A stretch of 64,000 bases of DNA from Melampsora larici-populina 98AG31 (lineage: Eukaryota; Basidiomycota; Pucciniomycetes; Pucciniales; Melampsoraceae). Each line of letters opens with the position of its first letter. Position 1 is the stretch's first letter. The stretch is taken from contig NW_006768795.1 of the NCBI RefSeq assembly GCF_000204055.1, forward strand, positions 363,971 through 427,970, written 5' to 3'. The translations under genes and the position numbers were made by a program. The notes below the pieces were generated by a model. The model did not search any database, was not told the DNA's origin, and saw only the letters and a list, made by a program, of their open reading frames with translations. This document shows, piece after piece, positions 34,635-45,912 of this stretch.

Positions 34635-36800
34635 ATGTGGTCGATTAGCTGTACAATTTCTCTCGTAGCTTTCTTGATTAACTTTGTCGCATGCTCAGGG
34701 CAGGGTCAACCATTCGGTTTTGGCGCCCAAACTACCGGTGGTGGTAATGTTACGGCACAAACTCCAAATTCCTTAGAGCAGCTCGTGTCATGGCTGGCGG
34801 ACTCTGTACCAAGAGTGATTCTTATTGATCGAACTTTCGACTTTAGTGATTTAGAGGGAAATGTTACTGAAACAGGATGGTAAGTCTCTTTGCTCTCAAG
34901 CGTGATCAGGCTTATATCAAAAGCCTACGTGAAACATTCAACCTGTCATTTGGTCATTCACTTATCACTTCTTTTTCAAACCCATAGTGCGCCTTGGCCA
35001 ACTTGTTCTTCTGGTAATCAAGTTCAGCACGCTAGGAATGTTGGTAAGTCTCTTCTCACACGTCTTCAGCAATGTAGAACGCCATGACTGACCCTATATC
35101 ATCTTGTGGCATGTCCCTAGTTGGTTGGTGCGCACAACATTGCGAGGCTGTAAGTCTATGTCTAACTGCGTTGCATAGTGAGGATGCGATGTTGAAAGTA
35201 CTGTCATATATAGGGACGCTCGCTAGCTGTTCACTACCGTAAAGCAGCCACCACACAGATATCGATAGGAAGTCATAAAACTCTCCGAGGTGTTGGAAAT
35301 AAAGGAATCATCAAGGGAAAGGGGTAGGTGGTATTCTATTCAACAAATGTACTACCAACTTGAACAAAAAAATCCTAATCTTCGCTACCATCAGATTCCT
35401 CGTCTTCAGACAAAACAATATCATCATCCAGGTACAGATTCAGTTCTTCACAAGTTATCTTTAAAATTCTAAGATTACATAAATGACTGACGAGACCTTT
35501 ATTCTTTCATTCTAACATCCTAACAGAACATCCACATCACCTACCTCAATCCGCACCTTGTAAGCATTGGGTTCATAAATTGATCCGATTGCTTCTGTTC
35601 ATCAAGATACTGATACATCCGAAATAGGTATGGGCTGGTGATGCCTTGGTAATGAACGGAGCTTCGAATGTGATTATTGATGAAGATTTGAATCAATTGC
35701 GAAAGTTGCCATGATCTGACGCGCATAATATGTTTTAGATATGGGTTGATCATTGTACATTCAGCTACATCGGAAGACAAATGATCGTCGCAGACCTCGA
35801 GAACAATGTGGGAATCACTTTGTCCAACAATCACTTCCAAGGCAAAACAGAATGGTCATCAAATTGTTATGCGTAAGAGATCATTCTTTCTTAAAAAATT
35901 CTTCACACATTCATTTTTCATTCATAAGGGAAATGTTGAACATGAAGTGTAGATTCTTGTTTTAATGGATGTCTGATGAGTTTTCAATTCTTGAACTAAA
36001 AATATACAGTAAACATTACTGGACTGTACTATTATCCGGTCATGGGGACACCATCACGATGGCCAATAAGTTGAGTATTCTTTAACAAATCCATCTTCCC
36101 TTTTTTCAATGTACTGAAATCCTATATAGTTGCTTTGACCAAACGTCTGGACGGAGTCCAAAGCTTGGTGGAACTACAGGGCCTCGGGTCGATTTGCATT
36201 AGTGAGTATCGATCTTTTCGATTGTAATTGTGTTATGAACCGTGGCGTCAGATAATTGAAGCTACAAAATCAACCTGATTCACCCCTTAGCTACAACAAT
36301 GTACATTTCCAGGGCAGGTAAGACCATTCACTTTCAAGTCCTTGTAATTTATTCTCACTGAATATCTTCTTGCTTGATTATATCAGAGGTCAATCTTTAG
36401 AAATCGTTACAGGTGGTCATATGCTAGCAGAAGGAAACCTATTTCGAGATCTTTCTATAGACTACCCAGAGCAAGCCCAAACTGAAATAGGAGGCCATGG
36501 ATATGTCCCTTTCACTGCTGATGAGGCGGCCAAATGTCAGGCGTACCTTGGTAGGCCTTGCGTTCAAAATGCGGAAGACAACTCGAAAGGTCAACCTAGT
36601 CAAGTCGTCTTTGGAAAGACATTGAGTGTCTTGACAGATTTTGAGGTATATATGATTTGATTACTGTTTCTTTTTGATCAGAACCAGTATTGACTAGAGT
36701 GAATTTCTTCTAGGGAGTGAGCTACATCAAGGACGTTAATATCAGACCTGCATCTGAGCTAGTCAATGGTCCACCAGGTGGATGCGGAATCGGGATTTAA
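34635..36800 (+). CDS. Secreted pectin lyase-like protein (polysaccharide lyase family 1)
   Basis: Thirteen small exons (34635-34879, 34988-35043, 35121-35149, 35214-35323, 35395-35431, 35527-35559, 35628-35669, 35739-35872, 36010-36069, 36130-36201, 36291-36317, 36387-36645, 36714-36800) join in frame to 396 residues, about the family length (360-380 plus). A signal peptide leads (core TISLVAFLINFVACSG). Beta-helix landmarks follow in order: KTLRGVGNKGIIKGKG, NNIIIQNIHITYLNPH, VWAGDALVMNGASN, IWVDHCTFSYIGRQMIV and SGRSPKLGGTTGPRVDLHYY; the Arg of SGR fits the catalytic position. Such enzymes cleave methyl-esterified homogalacturonan by beta-elimination and are secreted to attack plant cell walls. 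The introns are tiny and dense, so automatic gene callers may miss exons. Pectin lyase versus pectate lyase is not certain. Confidence 0.85.
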
Positions 36801-37436
36801 ACCATTCTGATATCTTGATTTATTTATTCTCAGATGATTTCACAGACGCTGGATTCTGTAACTCCTATAATTGTTTATTTTCTACGGAATACCGGACTTT
36901 CCTTTGTTATAAAAATTGCTCAAGTAGCTAAATTTATAAGTTTACTCAATCTCCAAAGATTTACAATTATTGTAATCGTTTGTTCAGTTCAAAATGGTGA
37001 GATGTGAGGAATATAATTAGATGAACTTATAGGAATAAGGTTTTGATTTAAGCTTTTCCAACACATGACCAAAGTAGGCAAATCAGTCAAACTTGCTCAG
37101 ATATGAAGTTGCAATACTCTGTTTCTCACTAAGCAGAATCAAATGCTCATCAATGTCTCAGGTATAGGATCAGAGACACATTTACACCTCAAGCCTCCTC
37201 AGAAAGGAGAGGACTTACATGAGCCAAGAACTTGCAAAAGTTTTGTCTGCGTTCGAAGTTTTTGACAATCAGAAAGGTCTTGGTTCATCCAATTAAAACA
37301 TCAAGGCCTTACAATATATGTTCAATCTCAAAATTGATTATCTTTAAATCATACAATTATACAATACACAATAAATAAACATTGACTTTTCTTTTTTAGT
37401 CATCCCTGCCTCCCCTGCCAACTTTTTTTTGTTGAT
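36801..37436. other. Intergenic between pectin lyase and the Pex8-like gene
   Basis: Converging 3' ends of two genes. AT-rich sequence (about 36840-36960 and 37320-37430) probably holds both 3' UTRs. No frame, repeat or element was recognised. Confidence 0.5.
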
Positions 37437-39402
37437 CTACAACTTAGCCAAACCTTTTCCATTACTTCCACCAAATTGATTGATCCACCATTTAACAGGT
37501 CCAACCCATCCAACTTGACTAACGACTTCAAACCAATCCATCATGACTCTTTGTCTCACCTCTAAATCTTGAATTTCGAAAACTAATTGATTTAAAATTT
37601 GACAAACTTTTATAAATTCATCTTGATTTTCTATAAACTTTAAAACTTCAATCAAGTTTTCGTATTGGTTTTCGGTTTGAAATCGTTTGATGATATGATT
37701 CCAATTGATTTCTTCATTTATAGTTTGAATCATTACTTTAAGTGTTTCTTTTTTTAGTATTTCATTTGTTTGATCATTTTCAGAGTGCTAAAACAAATGA
37801 AAAACAGGCTCAGTTAGTTACACAAAACCCAAAGAAAAGAAAAGAAAATCAAGAAAAGTGACATACGGTTCGATTGGTCTGATTACTTAGTACTAAATCC
37901 ATCATCCGATCCACAAATTTGATAATTTGGTCATCATCTTCTCTTAGTTTCCTATGCTTGACTATAGATATCAAAACTTTCCAAGCTGATTGAAATTTCA
38001 AATCATCCTTGCCATTATTTATATCGCCATCACCTCTACTTTCAACTTCTTTCCAAAGTTGGTCCACTACGTTTTCTTCCAAATATGATTCATCTACCCT
38101 TTCCATACAATTTTCTAATACTGACAAATAAACTAACAAGCCAATATGATTTCCTTTATAAAAACATAAGATTTGTAATTAGATTCTTCATCACCAAAAA
38201 AAGACAGGAATGAGAAAAAAACGAACCGTTTTCGGTACTCTTCCAAGGATCAAGCCATCTAATCAATTTCTGAAATTCATCATCATTCAAAGCTTTAATC
38301 CCATCAATGATTCCATCCCAAACCAATCCATCAAATTGACTTTTACCAAAATTTTGAATCAAATGAAAGATTCTGGACCAAAGTTTTAAACAAACCATCA
38401 AGAATTCATGATCGGATTTTAAATAAACAGGTCCAATTAAAATTCCTAAAACTGAAAACATCATCGATTTTGAAGAACTCAAGACTTCATTTAAGTTTAA
38501 GTTTGATAGTTGATCGTTTAATGAATTTAATGAGCTTAGGATCGGATTCAGATTGTTTTGAAGACCAATCGATCTTAATAAACTTCCAAACGAAATCGAA
38601 ATCGGTCCTAAAGTTTTGTATAATGGATGTTGATGTTCATTAGAATCTTTTGTGATTATGATTTCTTTAATCTTACTTGACAAGATTTTGATCAATTTCT
38701 ACAAACTCATTCAAATTGGGAAATCAGGATTAAGTCAAATAAAAAAGGCCAAATCAAGAGGTTTAGAAAACTTACGGTCTGATTGGTTGGGTTGATTTGA
38801 TTCAGATCTTTGATTGAAATCAAAGGAAACACTTTAGAAATCACCCAAATGATTGAACATTCTTCGATTTGATTAAATTTGTCAAATGTATTCAACAAAG
38901 TTTCAAGTCGATCAAGGAATCGGATCAAAATGAAACCAGGCTTGGTCTTTGAAGTGATGATAGCATTATAAATTCCAGTATGAATGACTAAATCTATTAA
39001 TGATTGATTGAGATGATGAAGTGGATGATTATGTAATGTAGATTGGTCTATGAATTGGTTCAAATGAGATTGATGGCAACATTCTGAAGTCTTTGAACGG
39101 TTTAAATAAGTTTCATAAAACACTTGATGAATAAATTCAAGTTTGTAAAGAGAATGTTGAATTTGATTTGATAAACCGATGTCTTGACTGTCGATCTGAT
39201 CAATTAAAAATGCATCCGAATTCAATAAAGCATGAATCAGATTCTTGAGGATGTTGGATGAGTTCTTGAGTTTATAAAAACTTAAGAAATCGATTAGATT
39301 CGAATGAAGTTCTTGATTTAATGAAGTTTGAATTGATAAAAAGCTTTGTATCAAGTCGAGATAAATTAAATTGTATCTTGACTCTTGTATCTCTTTTTCC
39401 AT
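37437..39402 (-). CDS. Pex8-like peroxin candidate with C-terminal PTS1 (AKL)
   Basis: Four exons (38776-39402, 38227-38698, 37867-38153, 37437-37787) join in frame to 578 residues, near the 589 of yeast Pex8. The chain is helical and Leu/Ile/Asn-rich, with no transmembrane segment. The last residues are GKGLAKL, a type-1 peroxisomal targeting signal. The C-terminal block VRQRVMMDWFEVVSQVGW then VKWWINQFGG recalls the end of fungal Pex8 proteins (a F-W-EVL segment followed by a V-x-WW motif) as I remember them. Pex8 sits on the inner face of the peroxisomal membrane, binds Pex5 and bridges docking and RING complexes during matrix import. This is a distant-similarity call supported by size, PTS1 and tail; another peroxisomal helical protein is possible. 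Confidence 0.5.
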
Positions 39403-39800
39403 TGCTTGTTTGATTCGAATTTACTTGTTTCCCATTACCATCTCGTATATCCTTCAAGTTCTTCCTCGAGTTAAGCCGTTATTTCGAATCAGCAGTGTAT
39501 GTTTCTGAGTTTGTTTCTTTTATCGTTTACTTGCTTTTCTTTTCTTTTTGGTTCAATGTTGGTTCTGGAAACTTTTTTTTTTTTTTTTTTTTTAAGTGCT
39601 TATTGGCATTAATTGCATACAACACTATCTAAACAAGTTAAAAAAGAAAAGGACTATTTTACCTTAGAGAAACGGCCATATAGTCGGAGCAAGGGATTTC
39701 GTTGACGTTTTGGACTTCTGATGATGAACTTTTTTCTTTTTTTTCCTCTAGGGGTTTTTTTTTTTTAAAAACCACATTTATAGCGGATATTGAATGTTAT
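39403..39800. other. Intergenic with long T runs
   Basis: Upstream of the Pex8-like gene, ending at the left TIR of the hAT element. It contains a run of about 21 T (39573-39593) and further T tracts near 39750. The Pex8-like promoter should lie here; no specific element can be named. Confidence 0.5.
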
Positions 39801-41030
39801 TAGCGGTGTACAAACCTACAACCCAACATGAAAACCCATGAAAAAAACCCATGAAAACCCAACTTCTTTTTGGGTTTTTTTGACGGGTTTTTTCACATGG
39901 GTTGAATTTGGCTAGATCTGATCACCCATCAAAAGAAAAAAAATAACTGAGTCTAACGTGCCCCTTCCTTGCCAACACAACATGTCCAAACTGTCCAGAA
40001 ACCTCACACAAAACAGTCTCACATCCACAGTTCCATTATTGGCTCATTGGATAGTTTCATTTTTTGTACTTTAATCGATTAACTAACAATTGAAGTTAGT
40101 TCTAGAAATCGAGTGACTTGTTTCAATCTTTTTTACTTTGATTGATTATCTTTGATCACCTTTTATTGAAAAGTATAGATCACATGAACCAATTGAAGCC
40201 AGTTCCAGAAATTGAGTGACTCCTACTGAACTTATTAAATTTCATTCGATTTATGCGGCTCGTCTATCTGATCTGTGGTGATTTGAAGAGTTCGAAAATT
40301 AAAAAGTTCTATCTCTATTGAAATCCAAAAACAGTCTGTCTGCTATATAAGATTGGTTTCTCTCTCTTTAGTTTTAAACTCTTGCAATATGAAGAAGTCG
40401 AGAGATCGTTTCATTTCGAAGGGAAAACATGTCTAAATCGACTTTTAAGAATTTGAGTAGACTTCTACAAGTCAGATATTGTTGTCTTGTCTAAATTGCT
40501 GTTGCTGTCATTGGCATCGGCATCGTACTTCATGAGGGACACCATCATCGAACAAGCAATTGAATTTCGAAGGAAACTGTGGATGAGGTCATGGTGGTGG
40601 TGGATGCAAGACTAGCGATGTGAAGTAAAATCAAGGCATCAAGTGATGGTAGGAGCTGCCCGTTTGTGACTCGAGGCACATTTTAGGATGTGATGGGGGT
40701 TGGGACAACGGTACCGGCGCTCCGCCCGAGATAGCAAGGGCGGGGCGGTAGCAGTGCGCACGCTCCGCTCGCGCTAGCCTTTTTTTGGGATAGCGGGTTT
40801 CAACCCGCGCTATAACTATGGTCGGACCCCAAGATAATTAGCAATTTTGGGAGGCGCCCTCTATAGCGAAACATCGCAGTGCTAAGACGCACCATAGCGC
40901 AACCGAGCGCCAAAAACTTATAGCGCTTATAGCGCACCAAGCGCCACCACGGGGTGGGGCCCAAGGGTTACATGGTGCCTTCTGTACTAGTAACCAAACT
41001 CAGAAACCGTCCAACCCATCCATTCCATAA

Positions 41031-41115
41031 CCCTCGATCCCAGCAATTCAACAACCCTCGATCCCAGCAATTCAACAACCCTCGATCCCAGCAATTCAAC
41101 AACCCTCGACCCCAT
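41031..41115. repeat. 24-bp tandem repeat, 3 full copies
   Basis: The unit CCCTCGATCCCAGCAATTCA plus ACAA is present in three exact consecutive copies (41031-41102), with a fourth degraded start (CCCTCGACCCC). It lies about 0.4 kb before the hAT transposase frame, inside the element, where it could be part of the 5' leader. Further loose copies of CCCAGCAATTCA follow near 41140. Confidence 0.9.
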
Positions 41116-41479
41116 CACTGAATCACCCTTGGATCTCAATCCCAGCAATTCATCCCTTCACCCACTAATCTCACAAGCTCAACACATCTCTGTCTCATCA
41201 TCCCAACAATTCAATTTCCCACTGACTACCTCGTTTCTCATATCTTTTGCCTCACGATATCCATTCCCAAGCAATCCGTTCACTTGATCCAGAATCAGAT
41301 CAAACAATGCTATTGTTTCATGAGTTTCTCAAGCCTCCCGATTTGATTATAAAAGGATATCATAATGGTAAGTCTTTGTATTTCTTTCCTCCCATCTGTC
41401 ATCATCTGTCTAGATATTCTTTCTTGCTCAATCTAACACTTAAACAATTGCATTACGAATAGCTCTTCTCGCTAACTCA

Positions 41480-44400
41480 TTGGTCTACTATCACAACATG
41501 CCTTCTGCCGATACAAAAGACACTACTCAATCTACACTTATGTTTGGAACTGTCCCCTCTCTTGTTCCTCCTTCGACCTCATCCAGATCGCTTCGAGTCC
41601 GTAGCCCTGTACGGCCTCGACCTGGCTATGTAATCCAATCACCGGATTCTCGCCAAGCTCTTCGAATCCCCGATGACGAATCTGAAGAAGGTGGTTACGA
41701 ACCCGATGAAGAATGTGTATCTGAAGTCGAAATAGGCCAGGTCCCACCTTCACCTGCATCACCCACTCCTTGTCGAGCTCAATCCCTTTTCAAGAAGCGT
41801 GTCACAAAGGTAGTCAGCCTCGGCAAGGGCAAAAGAAAGAGTTCTGCCTCTCGGAATGTTTCAAATTCGTCATCATCTCGTCCAGCACCGCAGAAGAAGA
41901 AGCGATCAGAGAAGCAATCAGGGACCGTAATGGAGGTAGGCATCATTCCATTCGAATTTTCTCCTCAAATTTCTTCTTATCTTCATTACTGACTTTAGAA
42001 AAACTAATACTATCATCAATGTAGGACTATGACGTGCCTAAAGGTATGGATCTCAATCAGGTCGACTCTGACATTGAAATAATCGAGACCTCGGGACCTA
42101 GACGAGCTTGTCTTGGTCGTGTTGCCAAATTGTTGGATTATTACGAGGAGCCAATCCACGTGAAAGGAGAGGTTAGTTCCTTTCACCTTCTTACTATCTC
42201 TTTGTCTTTCAAAAAGGACTCTTACTGACCTCTGATTATGGCAGAGTGGGGACGATCCACGTAGGTTCAGGTGCCGTTACTGCCGGGCCTTCTTCACCAG
42301 AGGCAAGCGTTCCCATTATAATCTGTATTCCCATCGAGATGGGGCAAAGGATCGACCAGCGTGCCCAAAACGTCATCTGGCCATCAAGGAAGGGCATGAC
42401 TTACCTCGAAGTTGGGCACAGCAGCAAGACGATATTGTTTGAGTGGCTTCCTCCAACCCCAAAGCCACACTTGATTCATTTCTCTCTCAGTCAACCTTCA
42501 GTGTTGAAATTCTCAACATGGTCTTAGTTATTTGGATCTTACGCCACACCCTTCCTTTCTCTTGTTTCATGGATACTCCTCTGCGCGCGGCCTTTAAGCT
42601 ATCAAATCGTTCCGCTAGCATCCGAGGTATCACCTGGGCCTCCGAGACAGCCAAGTCTATCTACAAGGAGCTGTCTGATACTGTCATCAGAAAGCTTCAA
42701 GTATGTCACTTCTTTGTATATTTTGGGTTAATATTGATCTGTATACTGATGATCTTACAAGCTTCCTTTCATTTAGTCTAATAAGGGTAAGTTTTGTCTT
42801 ATTTACGACGTATGGACCACCAAGGGTCGCCGTAAAGCGTTCATCAGTGTATCGGCGACCTATATCGATGAAAATTGGAAGTTCCAGACCCTCCACCTCA
42901 CCCTCAAGTTGGTAACTTGGCACCATGCTGGACGCCTCCTTGCTCAGCCTGTTGGGCAATTCCTGATCGCAAATGGTCTTCACAAAAAGATCAGTCATCT
43001 TGTTTTTTTTGTTTATTTCATTCCATCCAAGCTAATATTTATGATTCCTACTCTTACATGTTAGCCCAGACAACCAACTCAGCCAGTTCCAATGCCACCA
43101 TGGCCAACGAGTTATCAACAATGTTTTCGGACGCGGACGATCCAGTCTACTGGGATGCATCTGTCAATCAAATTAAATGTTATACTCACAAGATCGGCCT
43201 GGTAGTCAAAGCAGGCCTCAAATCGTTAGGTATGAGAGCTGGTCATGTAAAGCCTACCACTTTACCCGGAGTCACTTTGGCTATCCCGACTATGACTTTG
43301 AACAACGGTGATGAAAACATCAACTTTGAGTCTTCAGAAGATGAGCAAGACAATTCCGATCCGGACGAAGAATCGAATGCTTCACCCATTGACAACTACA
43401 TCAATTCAGATAGTGAAGATGGAGAGGTTGGACCTATTTCTGAAGTTGCTCATGCGGTTCGTAAAGTAAGTCCCTTACGTTTGTTTTCACTTTCCCCCTC
43501 TGCTCGGTCTACCATCACTGAATGATGTTGTCATTTAGGCCAAAAAGTTCAATGGCTTGTGTACGAGAAGCTCTGCTAGACGACAAGAGTTCATTGCCAA
43601 GGCAAAGCAAATGGACTATAAGGGTTGCAACCCTATATCTGGGTGGGGTGTGCGTTGGAATATTGACGCCGACTACCTCAAACGTCTCAGCGACGCACGT
43701 GATGTAAGTAATTTCGGTTATTCCAATTAATATCACTTGTCAATCTTATTGCTTATATCTCTCAATTCCGACTGTAGGTTGTGGATGCTATCCTCCTCAG
43801 TGACTGAAAAGCTCGTTATTATCAGGGACTGCACATAAGTGCTGATGAATGGGATTTGATCGAGGAACTCGTTAAGATCCTTCAGGTATGTTTTTTTGAC
43901 ATTCCCATCTTTTATTTGTTTCTTTTTTTATTGACAACAATCTCCGTTTAGGTGTTCTTGTACGCTACCAAGCGAATGGAGAGCGACACACCGACGGGTT
44001 GTATCCTACTCGCCGAATACTCTCGAATGGTTCTTGAGCTTGATCATCTTATCGATGCATGTAAGGACCCGGATCTGGAGGCCATGCTTGTGTTAATGCG
44101 GAAGAAGCTCGAAGGGTATCAAGAAGAAGCTGTCGCCTCCGATGCCATTGTCATATCAACCATTCTCAATCCTCGGTTCCGGATCCGATTCTTTGATCTC
44201 AACTACCCCGAAGAGGCTGTTCGAGCCAAGAAGATTTTTCAACTCGTCTTTGATGAAGCTTTAGCTCAATGGCCCGAAGACCCTATTACACCAAACTCAG
44301 ATTATATCGATTCCTCTCAAACTTCATCCACTTCTATCTCACCTCACCCCATCTGTTCGCAATTTGATGTGTTTACCACACAAGTGACCACCCAGTCACC

Positions 44401-44828
44401 TGCTGATAAACGCCGGGAGGAACGATTTGATTATATGGAAGGTGCACATCTGTTGCTTACTGGTCAATCCAAGTTGGATTGGTGGAGGGTGTGTTACCTT
44501 TCGACTCTCTCATTCATCTCCAAGTATTGCCACTCTAACATTGTTTTTACCCACACTATAGGAGCATGAGAATGATTTCCCAGTCCTCGCGTCCATTGCT
44601 CGTAATTACCTTGGCTTATCAGGTACCTCTTGCCCTTGCGAGAGGACCTTCTCTTCGGCAGCGGATATCGCGGTCCCTGGGCGGGCTTCCTTAACGGCGA
44701 GGATGATCTCAAGGCTTGTCAGTGCACGCGAGTGGTTGAAGTCTAAAATTCCTCTCTCTGGTAAATTTGCTGAAGCTGCAGCCTACCTTAAAGCTTATGA
44801 GGCTTCGAGCACCAAAGCTAAAAAATAA
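41480..44828 (+). pseudogene. hAT transposase, BED finger, with two in-frame TGA codons
   Basis: Exons about 41480-41935, 42026-42171, 42245-42700, 42777-43001, 43065-43465, then segments from ~43540 on, and ending at 44828. The N-terminus is disordered and basic. The BED zinc finger reads FRCRYCRAFFTRG then YNLYSHRDGAKDRPACPKRH (C-x2-C, then H). The RNase-H-like core has LIYDVWTTKGRRKAFISVS, LHLTLKLVTWHHAG and SASSNATMANEL (usually D-N-ASSN). The C-terminal dimerisation region reads WWREHENDFPVLASIARNYL and SCPCERTFSSAADI. In-frame TGA codons interrupt it at 42440-42442 (after QQDDIV) and 43805-43807 (after ILLSD), while homologous sequence continues after each. So this copy is probably inactive, despite well-matched element ends. 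Confidence 0.8.
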
Positions 44829-45434
44829 TCAAGTTGTTATCTTTTATATTTTCCCTTTTGTGTCTCCACTCTTAACCCAACAATTAAAAACACTCAAAAC
44901 AAATTGTGTGTCTTCTTCTTTAAATCAAAGGATAGCTCAAAGAAAAGCTTGTGCGCGTTTATATACCTCCAAAAATTACAAAATATACACCAAAAAAGTT
45001 GTTTTTGTTTTTTTCACTTTTTTCTTGTTCCTTCAAAAATCCCCACTCTGCACCCAATGACATAACACAACTGGAGTCAATACTTGATCCCAAAAATACC
45101 CCTGCTTCAACACGCTTGGGAGCGCTATCCGCTGAGAGAAACGACCATAGCGGTGCGGAGCGGTTTTCAACGCCGCATTGCTTTAAGAACCCATAGCGCT
45201 TCAAACATTATAGCGGAGCGATTTGACATTTGTTGATAGCGCCAAATCGCTGCGCTCGGGAAAATAGGTGATTTAGCGGAGCGACGAAGGTCTTGGTTGG
45301 GAGGGGTTGGGGCGTTCAAACCATTCCAGGGCGACCCATCGAGAAAACCCATGAAAAAAACCCAAAAAGAAGTTGGGTTTTCATGGGTTTTTTCGATGGG
45401 TTTTCATGTTGGGTTGTAGGTTTGTACACCGCTA

Positions 45435-45912
45435 TTATCTTTCTGTAAGGAATTTAGATAATTGAAAAAATTTTTGAGTTGGAATATTGTTTATTCGAAA
45501 AACTCTTTGTTAATCACCTTTAGGCATTTAGCCCACCCGAAGGAGGCGGTGATCCTCTATTCCTTCGCGTCTATGTGTGCGTTAAGCACTCCCAATTGAG
45601 GGATTCTGCGTTGGAGGTATGAGTCATTTAGACTCAAGCTTCTTGTGGTTTCGCAACAGCGCTGGGCAGGCATTTGATCCTCCTCCCTAACCCCCTATCC
45701 TAGAGTCAACCGGAGTCACGGGGGAGGAAGGGAGTTGCTAATAGCGTGAGGCAACAGTGATGGACCGTACCGAGGTAATGGATGGACCAAACAAGTGGTT
45801 GATTGAGCTAAGCATGGATCTGTCTCAGAGGAGTTTTCTCCAACTGAACCCTTTTAAACGGGATTGAACAGTCCGAAAATTATTGAATTAAGTAAATCAA
45901 TTTCTTCAGTCT
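45435..45912 (-). other. Probable 3' region of the truncated LINE
   Basis: Read on the minus strand, this lies downstream of the LINE stop codon. It has no coding frame and no obvious poly-A tail; an A/T-rich patch (about 45455-45490) is the closest candidate. It reaches the right TIR of the hAT element, so the LINE lies just outside that element. Confidence 0.4.

Larger units (their letters stand above)
39801..45434 (+). mobile_element. hAT transposon, about 5.6 kb, with roughly 100-bp terminal inverted repeats
   Basis: The left end TAGCGGTGTACAAACCTACA is repeated in complement at the right end (ends at 45434), and the match continues for about 100 bp (ACCCAACATGAAAACCCAT, CCCAACTTCTTTTTGGG). 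TAG-GGTGTACAAACC resembles hAT terminal repeats. Both ends also contain internal hairpins of CATGGGTTTT. The flanks share only TTAT (39797-39800 and 45435-45438), not a clear 8-bp duplication. Subterminal zones at about 40770-40960 and 45110-45290 are rich in TATAGCG/CGCTATA words, typical of hAT transposase-binding regions. A hAT transposase gene lies inside on the plus strand. Alternatively a hAT core was inserted into an older foldback. Confidence 0.7.

Noticed and set aside
42503..42998. Minus-strand 103-residue frame inside the hAT transposase
   Set aside because: Antisense shadow of the catalytic exon of the plus-strand transposase.
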